Shown here: positions 45,200-56,158 of the stretch, piece after piece
Layout: every line of letters starts with the position of its first letter
Position numbering within the stretch: position 1 is the first letter of the stretch
Assembly: GCA_003290165.1 (NCBI GenBank)
Contig: QNQO01000678.1
Coordinates: forward strand, 1-64,000
Source of the DNA: Berberis thunbergii
Lineage: Eukaryota > Streptophyta > Magnoliopsida > Ranunculales > Berberidaceae
Length of the DNA stretch: 64,000 nucleotides
Direction of reading: 5' to 3'
The notes under the pieces: model-generated
Told to the model about the DNA's origin: nothing
Seen by the model: the letters and a program-made list of their open reading frames with translations, nothing else
Databases searched by the model: none
Position numbers and translations under genes: made by a program

Positions 45200-46100
45200 A
45201 GCTTAGTTAGCCCCAACTGATTACAATAGCTTCTGGTTTGCTCTAACACCTAGCTCGCCACAAGCAGACGACGATGGGTTAGAAAGTGGGAGCTTAGTCA
45301 GTGTTTATAGTACATGACCACGATGGCTTGCCAGGGACCATTGTCCAACTATAGATAATGGTCGCCGAACCAAACCAAATCTTAGTCGGTTTCGACCTTT
45401 AACGATAACTTCTATTACGCTCTAACGCCCAACCCATTAAATTAAACGGGTATCAACGATTTAGAGAGTGACAACTTAGTCAGCGTTTTAATGCTTGATC
45501 GAGACGGATGACCAGGGATCATTATCAAAACATGGGCAATAGAGATCGAACCTGACCAAAGCTTAGTCGGTGACGACCGATGACGATGGATTATGGTCTG
45601 CTCGAAGCCTAGTAAGCAAATAACGGATTTCGACGGCCTAGAAAGTGGAGTCTAGTCAACACTCTCAATGCCTAATTAAGATGGCTTGCCAGGGATCACT
45701 ACTCGTATGCAGACAATGATCGCCAAACCCCGACCAAAGCTTATTCAATGGTCGCTAATGACGATGGTTTTGGTCTGCTCGAAGCCTAGTTCCTTGTGCG
45801 CGGATTCTGACAACCTAGAAAGTATGGTCTTAGTCAGTGTTCTTGTAGCCTAGTTAAATGGTTTGCCAGGAATCATTGGTGAACTACAAACAATGATATC
45901 CGAACCCCCGCCAAAGTTTAGTCGGAACGACTGACGATGATAACTTCTGGATCGCTCAAATTCCTAGTTTGCCACGAACGGACCAAGATGGGTTGGAAAG
46001 ATAGAGTATAGTAAGTGCCCTTGAGGCCTGATCAAGATGGCTTGCCAAGGACCGCCATGGTCGCTGAAACTTAACCCCGGTTTAGTCAGTCATAACTGGC
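45200..46100. repeat. About 180-bp tandem repeats in the 3' region of C
   Basis: Five diverged copies. The landmark GATGGCTTGCCAGG recurs near 45322, 45503, 45680, 45857 and 46036 (spacings 181, 177, 177 and 179). Each copy also has ACAATG-TCGCCGAACC and a CTTAGTC-type stretch. The unit is related to the repeats of element B at 12779-13230. Confidence 0.88.
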
Positions 46101-46569
46101 GATAGCAACTCACGATCCAATTAAGCCTATTCTACGAATAGCAAATAACGGCGATTCAAAAGTCTGGGCGGAGTTCTGAAAACTCGACCCAAACGACTTG
46201 CAAGGACTATTGTGTGATCATCTACAAGGGTACAAGCGTTGGGACCACGGTCTGACTAATATGCTTATAATAGCAATAACATTTGCTAGTCCAACAGATA
46301 GCCAAGACGCTAGACAAAGGGTGTATTACACTCCCCGATCTCTAAAAGGAGTCTGACAAGAGCTACACAAACTATTGCAATGCAAGAAATCAGAGCTCTC
46401 AACAGCGTATCAGCCACAAAGCTTCCTAACCTAACAGAGCTACTCATTTAACAATTAATGTCGAAATAAGACAAAGCAAGTAAAAACTAGCAGAAAATGC
46501 AAAGGAAAACTAATGTGTGCAAAGTAATATCCATTTGCAAACTGAAAATAAAATACAAGATTCACGCCT
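46101..46569. other. Part of element C without recognised content
   Basis: Non-coding sequence between the tandem repeats and the end of the antisense relic. I see nothing supportable in it. Confidence 0.4.
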
Positions 46570-49091
46570 CATCAGAGGAGGGTCAGATACAACAGAACAA
46601 AACTTAGTAAGGGATGAAGCAAGAGACACATTTGTAGGTGTCGCCTTTTGATCCCCCTAATTAGGGTCGTCTTCCTCATTTGAAGACTTGGAGGTGAAGA
46701 ATCGGAGGCCGCTCCAGACTCTGCATATGCAATCTCTTTATAATAGGAGATATCCCAGTCGGGATGCTCCTTTTTCATAAGATGCAACAGCTACAGCCTT
46801 CCATGCATGACTCTGGTAAATTCAAACGTGCATCGGGCCTTGAGAAGCTTCTCCTCGCACCCTTCTAGCTTAGCGAACTCTTGTTTCAGTCGCTCTAGCT
46901 CACCCTACATCATTTCAGTCTTGGACTGCTCAGCACTCAGCCTATCATTTTTGATATTCAGATCACTTTGCCTCAGAAGGATTGCTCTTCAGCGGTTCGT
47001 GCACTTTTGGCATTAAACTCAACGTCAGCCTCCAATTGCTAACATCGAACTGTCCATTTGGACTCCTTTCACCCCCTTAGCATGCAGAGCTTACAGTTCT
47101 GCCTACACTCCAGCCATAGTATCATGGGCAAGCTGCAAGTCATGAAGGACAAGGTTCAATTCATTCTCGAACTGATCCCTCGCAAACACTGCTCAGCATA
47201 GTCGAACTCAAGTGCCTCCAAGCGAACCTTTTGAGCCTCTGACCTAATGGACCAGGACTCCGCTCCAATATCTAAGAAAGCTTCAAATTGCTTCCTCAAA
47301 GACTCAATCCCGTAAAGAGCACTAGAATATGACTTCTACAAGTTCGCAAAGACTCACTCCATGGTATATACCCTTTCACGAGCGGCCTCAACTTCAATTC
47401 CATCTGCGGAGACTTGATTATGGTATGATATCCCCAATACAAATATTTTTGCCCTTTATCCAAACGGTTTCCTAGCTTTTCTCCCACTGGCTCCGGAACA
47501 CAGTTCGCCAGCCAGTCATTCCACATGTGATATGCTTCCTTGAAGTGTAAGAGATGTTAACCTCTTGATGCCAAGCTTGGTTGTTCATCCTTATTACATC
47601 TGGAGCAAATAGACTGATCAGGGCATCCGGATGGAAATCATTGGGAACCGAAATCACACCAGCACCGCCCCTGGTCGTCTTCACTGCATCAGGGCCCTCA
47701 TCAACAGTTTTCCCTCTACTCGCAACAACCAGCTCTTTTTCATGTGCCGATCCAGCATTAGTTGAAGGATAAAAGGGACGCCAATTATTCCTTGGACCCG
47801 TCGTCAGTTGAATATGAGGATGGAAACAAGATGGAGCACAATACGGGCGATAAGAAGGGGGCCTACACCATGACGCCTATGATCAGACGACTCTTCAACA
47901 GGTTCATGATTTAAAGAAAGGCGGAGCATAAAGTCTTTTATTGAAAAAGGACGACCATCTGAAGCTTCCAAACTCGCCTACAGCAGCATTTGATTTAGAA
48001 ACTCCGCCTGTTTGGTGCTCAATTTGCTCACATCTTATATGCCACCATCTGCAGATACTCCCTCTCCAAGTTCGGAAGGGAGATAGGGGCCACGGCCTGA
48101 GCATCACGCCCCTCAGAAACAACAGTTTCATCCTGCACTTTCCCGATAGCATCATGTTCTTTGGACGAGGCCAAGCGCCTGCAGACGGACCTAGACAAAG
48201 CACGAGACTTCTTCAGATGCACGGAAAAAGGAAGCGTTTCATTTATTTCTGCCCTCCTTGAAGGGCTGGGAACCCTGATATTGGGAAGTTTTCTCTTTCT
48301 CGGAGCAGACCTACTTTTGGGCTTTTGCTTCTTTACCCGCAAAAGAGTGGGAGTCACATGCCAATGAGCCCACAGTTTGCTGCGCTCGATATTAGAAGAC
48401 TTAACAACATCCTCCACTTCTAGACGAGGCATGTCGTGGAACGCATCCAAAATCGATTTATCTTCAGCAGAAAGCGGCAAAGTTGAGAATCTCCCTGCAA
48501 AAACCACAACAAATCAACCTAAGTATGCTCTTAACACAAGAAAGACCAGAGAAGGAGTCAACTTACTCAGTGGTCTAAATTCGCGCTCGGACCGGACAAC
48601 CAACAAGCTCAAAGTACGTCGAATCCACAGGAACCATGAAAGAGAACTTCTGCCATGATTTAAAATCATCAGGCAGTTTTTCAAAACAGTCCGGCAATGT
48701 CAGCACACACACAGCGTGCTCTTTATCCGAGGAAAAGTGAGCAACTGCATCACCCTTGAAGACACTCGGACCCTAGCATCCTTAGCTCTAATCAGAATGG
48801 CAATCAAAGTCATATACCCGCTCAACACAAGTTGAGCGGGTGCAATGTCGAGGTACGCAAGGAACTCCCAGATCTCTTTGATAACAGGAAAGCGTACACC
48901 CGATTGAAGCATACCTCGATGAAGACAAAGTACAATGGCTTCAGATCGACGCTCAAAGTGCAAAGCACCAGATCATCAAGAATCCTACATGTCTTACGAA
49001 AGACTTCCAGATCAGATTCAGAGAATAACCTCACCTGAAAGAATTCGGCCCTTAGCAAACAGTTCATCGGGGAGTTGATTCCGGCAGTCAT
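46570..49091 (-). pseudogene. Antisense gypsy-type protein, decayed (element C)
   Basis: The counterpart of the antisense relic in B. From an ATG at about 49091 (MTAGINSPMNCLLRAEFF) it continues, after a frameshift, into RFPVIKEIWEFLAYLDIAPAQL followed by LIAILIRAKDARVRVS (48900-48770). This is the plant 'putative gypsy type transposon' domain. At 48507-48028 comes a basic part (KKQKPKSRSAPRKRKL) with PSRRAEIN. At 47684-47296 is a further piece, and coiled-coil-like sequence precedes 46570, where the end reads DISYYKEIAYAESGA. Frames change at least four times. The domain name is from memory; the match to B was seen directly. Confidence 0.62.
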
Positions 49092-49354
49092 GAAATAAAA
49101 TAAAAGCTTTCGAATACGAATGTTAAGCAAAGTCAAAAGCACAAAAGACAATGCGGCAAAACAAAATTATACTCCACATGCAGGAGATCTATACATAAAG
49201 CTGAACTCTCGCCTTTCCTGCCTTCAAGCTGGCACACTATTAATTAATGCAATTCGCCGCTCGAGGAAACAACTCAGACTTAATCATCATGACTGCATAG
49301 TTGCTTCATGAAATGACCTAGTAGATTGATAAGACGACCCACTAACTCACTAGC

Positions 49355-49685
49355 TGATGATCAGCACCGTACACGTGTCATGATAATCTCATCAACAGAA
49401 CAAAGCAGGTATGATTGCATGTTCAATCCAACAAGCCCTAAACAGCACTAAGCCCACCATTTACAGGATCCAAACAGTCAGGTATGAGTTGCAATGAAGC
49501 CATTAAGCCCACACGTTACACAGTCAGGCCCAATACTTGTAAGACCTCTAAGGCAAGTATCTAAGAGATCTACCCGATGGTCATTGTTACACATCGGCCG
49601 CCACACGATGGTCATTGGCTCACGTTTGCTACCTATTCAGGTCTAAGTAAACAACAAGGACTTAGAGCAGGAATCGACTACATCA
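49355..49685 (+). repeat. 3' LTR of element C, internally deleted
   Basis: It starts TGATGATCAGCACC and ends GACTACATCA like the 5' LTR, but is 331 bp instead of 589. The missing ~260 bp include the TATA box and the start of the R region. The rest aligns, for example GTTTGCTACCT-T-CAGGTCTA. Confidence 0.85.
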
Positions 49686-50010
49686 GTTTAAAATAGCTTA
49701 TTTCGAAATAATGCATTTTATAGCATTGCATTGGAAGGGTTCGCATGTAAGTATGATCAACAAATTTGAAAAGGATTTCTCGAAAGTGATTGTAATTCAT
49801 ATTACTTTATTTATTCAAAAATAATTCATTCTAATTTTACTTATTCAAGGTGAACAAGATTCTCAATGGATCTCTTAAACATTTTTTATAAAAAATAAAA
49901 AAAAATAAAGTTGAAGAAGTTGAAAAAGAAAAACTTTGCTTTTTAAGGCAAATAAGATTTTAATGGATTCCTAAACATTAAATTAAAAATAAAAATATCG
50001 ACCACTATAC

Positions 50011-50069
50011 CCAAGCCCCACAACCACAAGGTTAAGAGCGTTGCGCTCTACCAACTGAGCTAAATTGGC
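50011..50069 (-). pseudogene. Truncated tRNA-Lys(CUU) relic
   Basis: The minus strand reads TAGCTCAGTTGGTAGAGCGC followed by AACGCTCTTAACCTTGTGG, the D arm and anticodon arm of plant tRNA-Lys with anticodon CUU. One base change unpairs the anticodon stem, and the T arm and 3' acceptor are lost. Confidence 0.75.
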
Positions 50070-50689
50070 TAGTTGAAGGTAAAAACAACTATAATTTATA
50101 TATCTTCAATATACATTTTGTCAAAGTCGCATATGAAATTTGAAGAAAAATAGTTAGGTAAGGTTAAATAGCGAAGTCAACAATTCAAGTTGTGGGGAGT
50201 GCTATAATCTAAACAAGAAAGAATATTTCTCAAATGACTTTGTTTTAAAAAATATTTAGTAGGGTTTCAAAGTTTCCATAAATTTCAATTATTTTCTATG
50301 CCGATAGAAGTCTTACCAAATCTGGAAAAAAAAAATCAACTAAATTATATGTTTAAGTTTTCCTAGAATTAGGTATGTAACAAGACATTCACGACAATAT
50401 ATATTCACTATTCAGCCTGGGGAAAGTTGAATTCCTGGCTCAGCCCCTAGTTCAGATCTATCAAAATCCAATGAGTATGCCTTTAGCAGGCCCCAATCGA
50501 AAGCCTTGGATTTCAAATGTAATATGGGATCAATAAGAACTATTCTTCGTCCTAAGATATTGGAGTTTTGATAGTAATAATAACTTATTTTTACAGATAA
50601 TGAAGTAGGGGTACACTGGTCCAATTGTATTGACCCTTATGTGTGGAAATTGGCAAATAAGGGTGTTTTTTTTTGTTAAAAGAATATCT

Positions 50690-51130
50690 CATATATTACT
50701 AATTAAGAATATGGAACTGTTGGGCTGTCGTAGCAGCGAGGTTATTAGCCTCATAATTAAGCTCTTTACAAATAAATTACAAAAGCAAAAGTTGTGAAGA
50801 GAAAGCAATATATGTATGCTGCTAATGAGTGTTCGCCACACCCAGTCCATAGCTGTTCTAGGTAGTCGCTGATCATCATGCGAAATAGAGTGAAGCGTCC
50901 CTGAGTCTCCCATCAAAAAATTTGTTCTCCACTGCTTAGCTTGGATAAGAGGAAGAACTGATTCAGCTGCATGGCTCGCTGCCATGGTATTATCCATCAC
51001 ATTCCCTATGTTCTGGTAAGCAACTCGTGCTAGCACCTCCTCGTGCATATTAACTGCAAAAACTCCAACTGTTCCCTATTGAGATTGGGTAAAAAAACTA
51101 GCATTATATGTGACCAATAACATGTCCGGA
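50690..51130 (-). pseudogene. RNase H-like domain relic
   Basis: The minus strand shows LVTYNASFFTQSQ, GTVGVFAVNMHEEVLARVAY, ASHAAESVLPLIQAKQW and FLMGDSGTLHSI. These are the successive motifs of a plant RNase H-like (RVT_3) domain with the acidic residues partly kept. A stop lies after FFTQSQ, and the C-terminus shifts frame. It is a second dead copy of the type seen at 33400-33985. Confidence 0.7.
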
Positions 51131-51701
51131 TCCAGGAAATGTGGAATGGGTTTGAGTTGTAAGGATCTAAGGTTAAGTTTGTGTTATCTAGCTGCATGGA
51201 TTTGGGCCCGAATTATTGCGATCCGGGCAGTGGCCAACTCAGTGTGGGGGGCAATAGGAGAAGTCGAGGAGGAAACAGATGACAGCTGATTGAAGGACCT
51301 GATGAATAGAGATCAGATCGTTAATGTCTGCATCAGTAAGGGCACCCCAATGACTTGTGTGATTGGAATTTGTAGGAAACCATTTGTATTTCTAAGCAGA
51401 CCAGTTATTATGAAAAGACCTTCTAAACTTCTTAGCGTTGAAATTGATATATTGGCAGGTACTCTGAAAAAACCTTCTAAACTTTAACCATATGGCAGAC
51501 TCGCAATGGGCAAATAAGTTAACCCTCATCAATTGTGAGATTTTCCCCCCTCTTATTCTCCTTCAATCCTCTGCTTCCTTTGTTCCACAACTCCAACATA
51601 CTAACAGTAACCAAACCAACATGCTTATCAAATGCTTATAACTTCACCTAATAAACCATAGAATCCAAATCACCACCCTTATTGGATTAGCCACTCATGC
51701 G

Positions 51702-51845
51702 TCCAAATCCGTCCATGTTAATTTCTAACTTACTAAGATCAACAACGATGAGCTAGAGACCACTATTGTGGTGTCCAAATCTGTCCATGTCAATTTCTGA
51801 CTTGCTAAAATTAACTGTGGTGAGCTAGAGACAGCCGTTGTGGCA
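51702..51845. repeat. 72-bp tandem duplication
   Basis: TCCAAATC-GTCCATGT starts at 51702 and 51774. Both copies continue with AATTTCT-ACTT and GAGCTAGAGAC before the next unit. About 15 percent of positions differ. Confidence 0.8.
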
Positions 51846-51858
51846 ACCAAAGGCACTT

Positions 51859-52320
51859 TGATGATACAGTCAGGTACTGAACAAGGATAACGATAGACTG
51901 ATAAAATTAGGTTGCATGTTTGTACCTATCTCATATGTTTCATTCACCGTATATAATGAGTCTTTCACTCCTTTGCTGACTTTACTATTGAGGCGAGCAT
52001 GATAGAACGAAGAAATCTCACTTAGGATCTTACCCGTTCATGACTGAGTCTCTTTCGACACTTGGCTTTAATTGGGACCTGATACTTAATTGGACCAAGA
52101 TTCATGCAAACGAATCCTGGGCCTGCTATAACCTAGAGACCTATGTTCGGGTACTATTGTCCTAGGCTTGGGCACCTGACTTACAGGCTAGATAGTATTT
52201 AGTTTGGGGTTTGGGCTAAACCTAGTTTGAGCTTGTGTTATACCAAATTAGGGCTTTTTGTATTAGCGCCAATCTGGACCACGTCTTTAGCTACAATGAG
52301 TATTGTTTGATGTATCATCA
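51859..52320 (-). repeat. Possible solo LTR of a Tat-like element
   Basis: The ends TGATGATACAG and TGTATCATCA match what a minus-strand LTR of the A/B/C family should show. A TATA-like stretch (TTATATACGG on the minus strand) with TATGAGATAGGTA downstream resembles the LTR of A. No target duplication is visible and the rest is highly diverged. Confidence 0.4.
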
Positions 52321-54437
52321 ACCACTATAATCATCAAACTTTAAAATAAAACTCACTTTGTGTGAAAGCAGTTCCAGCATGATGGATATAATGCTTCTTC
52401 TCATTTAGGATGCGAAACGATTGTATATGAGATTGGTTAGAGGATGAGTCAATTGTATGATGAACAAGTTTAAGGAATGAAAAGAAGCCCTTCGTAGAAT
52501 TCAAAAACAGTTTGCGTCTATGAATACCTTATCCCGAGTGAAAAGCTTGTAAAACATTGCCAAACTTTTGCATGTTTAGGCCAAATATTTGACTCTATTG
52601 TAACCCCTTTTCTCCGTAAAGTGCATTCAAAGTTTCAGGATATTCAAGATCCAACTTTAACATGTTTTGCGACATTAAAAAAAAACCTTAATCATCATTT
52701 ATGGGTTGCCTTGCCTTCATGTGAGGGGATACAACCACCTTCCTTTCTTTCACCATTTCATATTAGTTTACATGAGCACCCACTTTTTTAAAAATTAATT
52801 AGTTTCTCACACACCATGCCAACGCCTATTTTTATAGCTGCACTCCTTTCTTTTGAATATGCTTTCCTTGTGCTTTAGGGAACCTCTTATTCCCAACAGC
52901 TTTTATTCATAATTAAACAGTAGTAATTTTTTTTTAATGTATTTTCCTTTGGTAATGCAATTCTCCCACATACACATAAAAAAAACAATTCATATGGAAC
53001 AGTATTAGGTCCAACCACTTGGAATGGGCGCGTTGGTTAGGTTTGGATTTTGTTGTATTGGTTTTGGTTTCGGTAAATCCAAATTATTTTACCATGATTC
53101 AAATTTAGAAGGGAAAATATAGCGACATGAAGGTTTGGTTGGTATGGTCAAAGATTTCAAAATGCCTTGAGGGAGTCTGATAAAGAAATGCAGATGACAT
53201 TCTAAAGAAATATTTGTATGGTTAATCTAATATAATAATGAGTTGAACTTTTGTATTATTGTTGTAATAATATGACACTATCCTCCCAAAAATTCAAACC
53301 ATTTTGAAACCTGTAACTAGGATCCCTTCCATTTCATGTTTTAAATTATCAAGAACAGTCATATGACTAGTACGTGGGTGATGATGTAGCTTGACTACGT
53401 GCATATGGTCTTCGCTCGTAAGATGCAGGGATTTTACACTAAAAATATAGTCATGCATGCATATAGCAGCATGAATGCCGGCAGTGCATGTTTAACATAA
53501 ACAGTATGCTTGATCAATTTAAAATTCTACTCGTAACCAAGGAATGTGATTTCTTGAAAAATATCGAAATTTTACTAAATATTTCTCTTTTTCAAGTTAT
53601 CGAAATTTCTTTCAAAATTCGAAATATTAATTTCTTTCGTTAAACTAATCTCAATTTTTCTACATTTTAACTTTAATTTACCATTAAAATTTTGTTGTAT
53701 AAGTGATTATTAAGTAATATATTGTTTGTATGATGACATTATGAGTTTTGTAGTACTCTTTATGTGGTATTTAAGAGTTAAAAATACTTAAATTATATTA
53801 ATAAATTTAAAATTATAATCAAATTTTTTTTACATTTTTTCTATACACAATAAAATATTTTTTAAAATAAACTTATCAAAATTAATTCTCGAAGAAACGA
53901 AATCATAATTTTCAAATAAAAAACCAGTTCAGACATGCGCGTCACATCATGGCCCTTATAACTTAAACAATTATCTTAAAAATTTGTTGAGATATTGACA
54001 ATAACAATAATTCAATCTCCCCACCCTACCCTTTCATGCAAATCAAAATTTAGTTTTTCACATGCCATTCTCATTCATTTTTTTAAATATTTAAAATGAG
54101 ACCCGCAATATTACCTACCACCTTCGGCCTGATTTGATGGTATTCGTAAGACACTTACTCCAAATCAAAATTAGTCTCTACTAAAAAACTCAACTTTGCA
54201 AAACTTCTCCACTCGAAACAAGATCTACAATGTATTTCTATCAAACAATTTTCCATCCAAAACATATAGAAAATTAACAAAAAACAATGTACAAATTGAA
54301 AATGTGAAAACAATGTAGGTGATGTCAAGAACCAAAAACCAAACAAGAAACAAGTAGAGTTTCAATTCTTCCAACCTAACCTAATAATATCCATTATTAT
54401 TCAACGACGATGGCTATACACACTCCCCCTCCTCCAT
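52321..54437. other. AT-rich region, nothing recognised
   Basis: No convincing gene, repeat or transposon end. Short frames only. Confidence 0.45.
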
Positions 54438-54934
54438 CTAAACGGAAGCAGGTCCCACAAGCGTCCATTCACGACTGCAATCAACTTGCTTCGGTGGGCC
54501 CACGCAACGTCGACGCCACACCGATCCATGATCCGACGAGTCAGACTCCGATCCTACATCCAATTCCACGTCGTCATCATTACCATCGTCCCACGACTCA
54601 GTTCTCCTCCCTAACGCGAACCGCTTCAACCCACCCAAACCGGGCGGCAGGGATGGATCGGCCACCAACTCAGTCACTACAAAAGCTGTATTTTCTTTCG
54701 TCGCGATCCGACTCATTGTTGTTGGTGGTGTGTCTTCATCAACCGCCCGAGTCTTCCGCCTTCCTCCTCCACCAAAAGCCGATTTCAATGTCTTCCAAAA
54801 CCCGGTCCGTACCGTTGGTGTTCTCACCGGTTCAGTAGTATCGATATCGATTGGTGTTTTTGGTTTCGTCTGCTGCCGAATGCGACGGCTTCTTCCATCC
54901 CGCTTAGACTTGACCCTCCCAATGCAAGAAACCT
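54438..54934 (-). pseudogene. 3' part of a minus-strand coding sequence cut by the CACTA element
   Basis: An open frame enters from the CACTA border at 54934 and runs to a TAG at 54438, about 165 residues. It starts with a basic stretch (GRVKSKRDGRSRRIRQQTKP), then GFWKTLKSAFGGGGRR, an acidic stretch (DDGNDDDVELDVGSESDSS) and ends SREWTLVGPASV. Composition and the uninterrupted frame suggest a host protein C-terminus. I do not recognise the family. Its upstream exons would be beyond the transposon, outside the window. A plus-strand frame over the same bases is judged a shadow. Confidence 0.45.
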
Positions 54935-54954
54935 CACTACTAAAAAAATTCCCT

Positions 54955-55735
54955 TTTGCGACAACTCATTGTCGCTCAAAATTATCATGGCGCGACGACA
55001 TATTTAATATTGTCACGCAAGTACAAAAAATAGCTAACTACTTAACGACGAGCGGTTTCGTGGTGTCATAACCTCTGTCGCGACGCAAGTAAAGCCTTCG
55101 TCGCATACCTAATATGCGACAACGTGTCGTCGCTTAAAACCAAATATTTCGTCACCCCAAAATATCGAGGGCTACATGTCGACCACTTTAAACGACCAAC
55201 TTTAATATCCTCTGACGACACACTATTTCGTCGCCTAAAATTTGCCACTTTGAACAACACCCTAGGGCAACAAACTTTGTCATCGCCTAAAGATATCTTA
55301 CGCGACGAAGAGGAAAGCTGCGTCGCCTAAAGTCTTCCCAACAAAGATACATCCTAGGGTGACAAACGTCGTCGTCGCCTAAAGATAGTGTACGTGAAAC
55401 ATCTTAGGGCGACAAACGTTTTCGTCTCCTGAAGATAGCTTACGCGATGATTTTGAACGCTTCGTCGCCTAAAGTCTTACATCCTAGGGCGACAAACGTC
55501 GTCGTCGCCTAAAGAAGCGTACGAGACGAATAGGAACCCTTCGTCGCATCAAGTACTCACAACAAATATTCATCGCTTAAAGAAAGCCGGTTCATCGCCT
55601 AAATCATCCTAGGGCGACAAACTTTGTCGTCGCCTAAAGATATCTATCGCGACGAAGTGGAAAGCTTCGTCGCATAAAGTCTTCCAAACAAAGATTCGTT
55701 GCTTAAAGCGAGCAGGTTCGTCGCACAAGCTCAGG
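54955..55735. repeat. Left subterminal repeats of the CACTA element
   Basis: Dozens of short motifs such as TCGTCGCCTAAAG, GGGCGACAAAC and GCGACGAAG recur in both orientations. Such subterminal arrays bind the element's own proteins in En/Spm systems. A longer unit (CATCCTAGGGCGACAAACG...) recurs about every 100 bp. Confidence 0.85.
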
Positions 55736-56158
55736 TCTGCGTTTTTCACTATTTTCTCCTCTCATTTTATTTTTTTTCTCTGCTAGTTGATTTCTCTCAC
55801 TATATACTCCAAGCTTCCAGTACTTAATTAGGCTTCGTCTTTCTCTTTGTGTCGCCCGTGCCGGCCACACCTCCAATCTTCTCTCTCTTTCACTTGGAAA
55901 ACGGTGAGGAAATTGCTAATTTTTTTATTTTTTGAAATTTCATGAAATTAGGTTGCTATCATGTGGATTTTTGGGAATGTCTCACATTGTTTTTCGAGTG
56001 CATACAAGATATTTATTAATTAATAATATCTACATCGTCCACTTGAAGAATTGTAATTGAGATGCTGCTGAAAATTTTCCACATTGAAACCTAATCGCAT
56101 TAGTGTCGTTAAATCTCTTTAATTCTCATGTTTTGTTTATAAACTGAAAACAGGTGTA

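Larger units (their letters stand above)
40607..49685 (+). mobile_element. Tat-like retrotransposon C, non-autonomous
   Basis: An element of 9.1 kb with both LTRs, a primer site, gag and protease relics, tandem repeats and an antisense gene relic before the 3' LTR. Reverse transcriptase, RNase H and integrase motifs were not found anywhere between 43220 and 49354. Flanks GTTTC (40602-40606) and GTTTA (49686-49690) agree at four of five bases and fit a decayed target duplication. The interrupted host repeat confirms both boundaries. Confidence 0.85.

Noticed and set aside
54410..54838. A plus-strand open frame of 142 residues
   Set aside because: It lies opposite the minus-strand frame 54438-54934, is rich in low-information P/S/H residues, and ends without any recognisable domain. 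The minus-strand frame looks more like a protein and continues to the transposon border.
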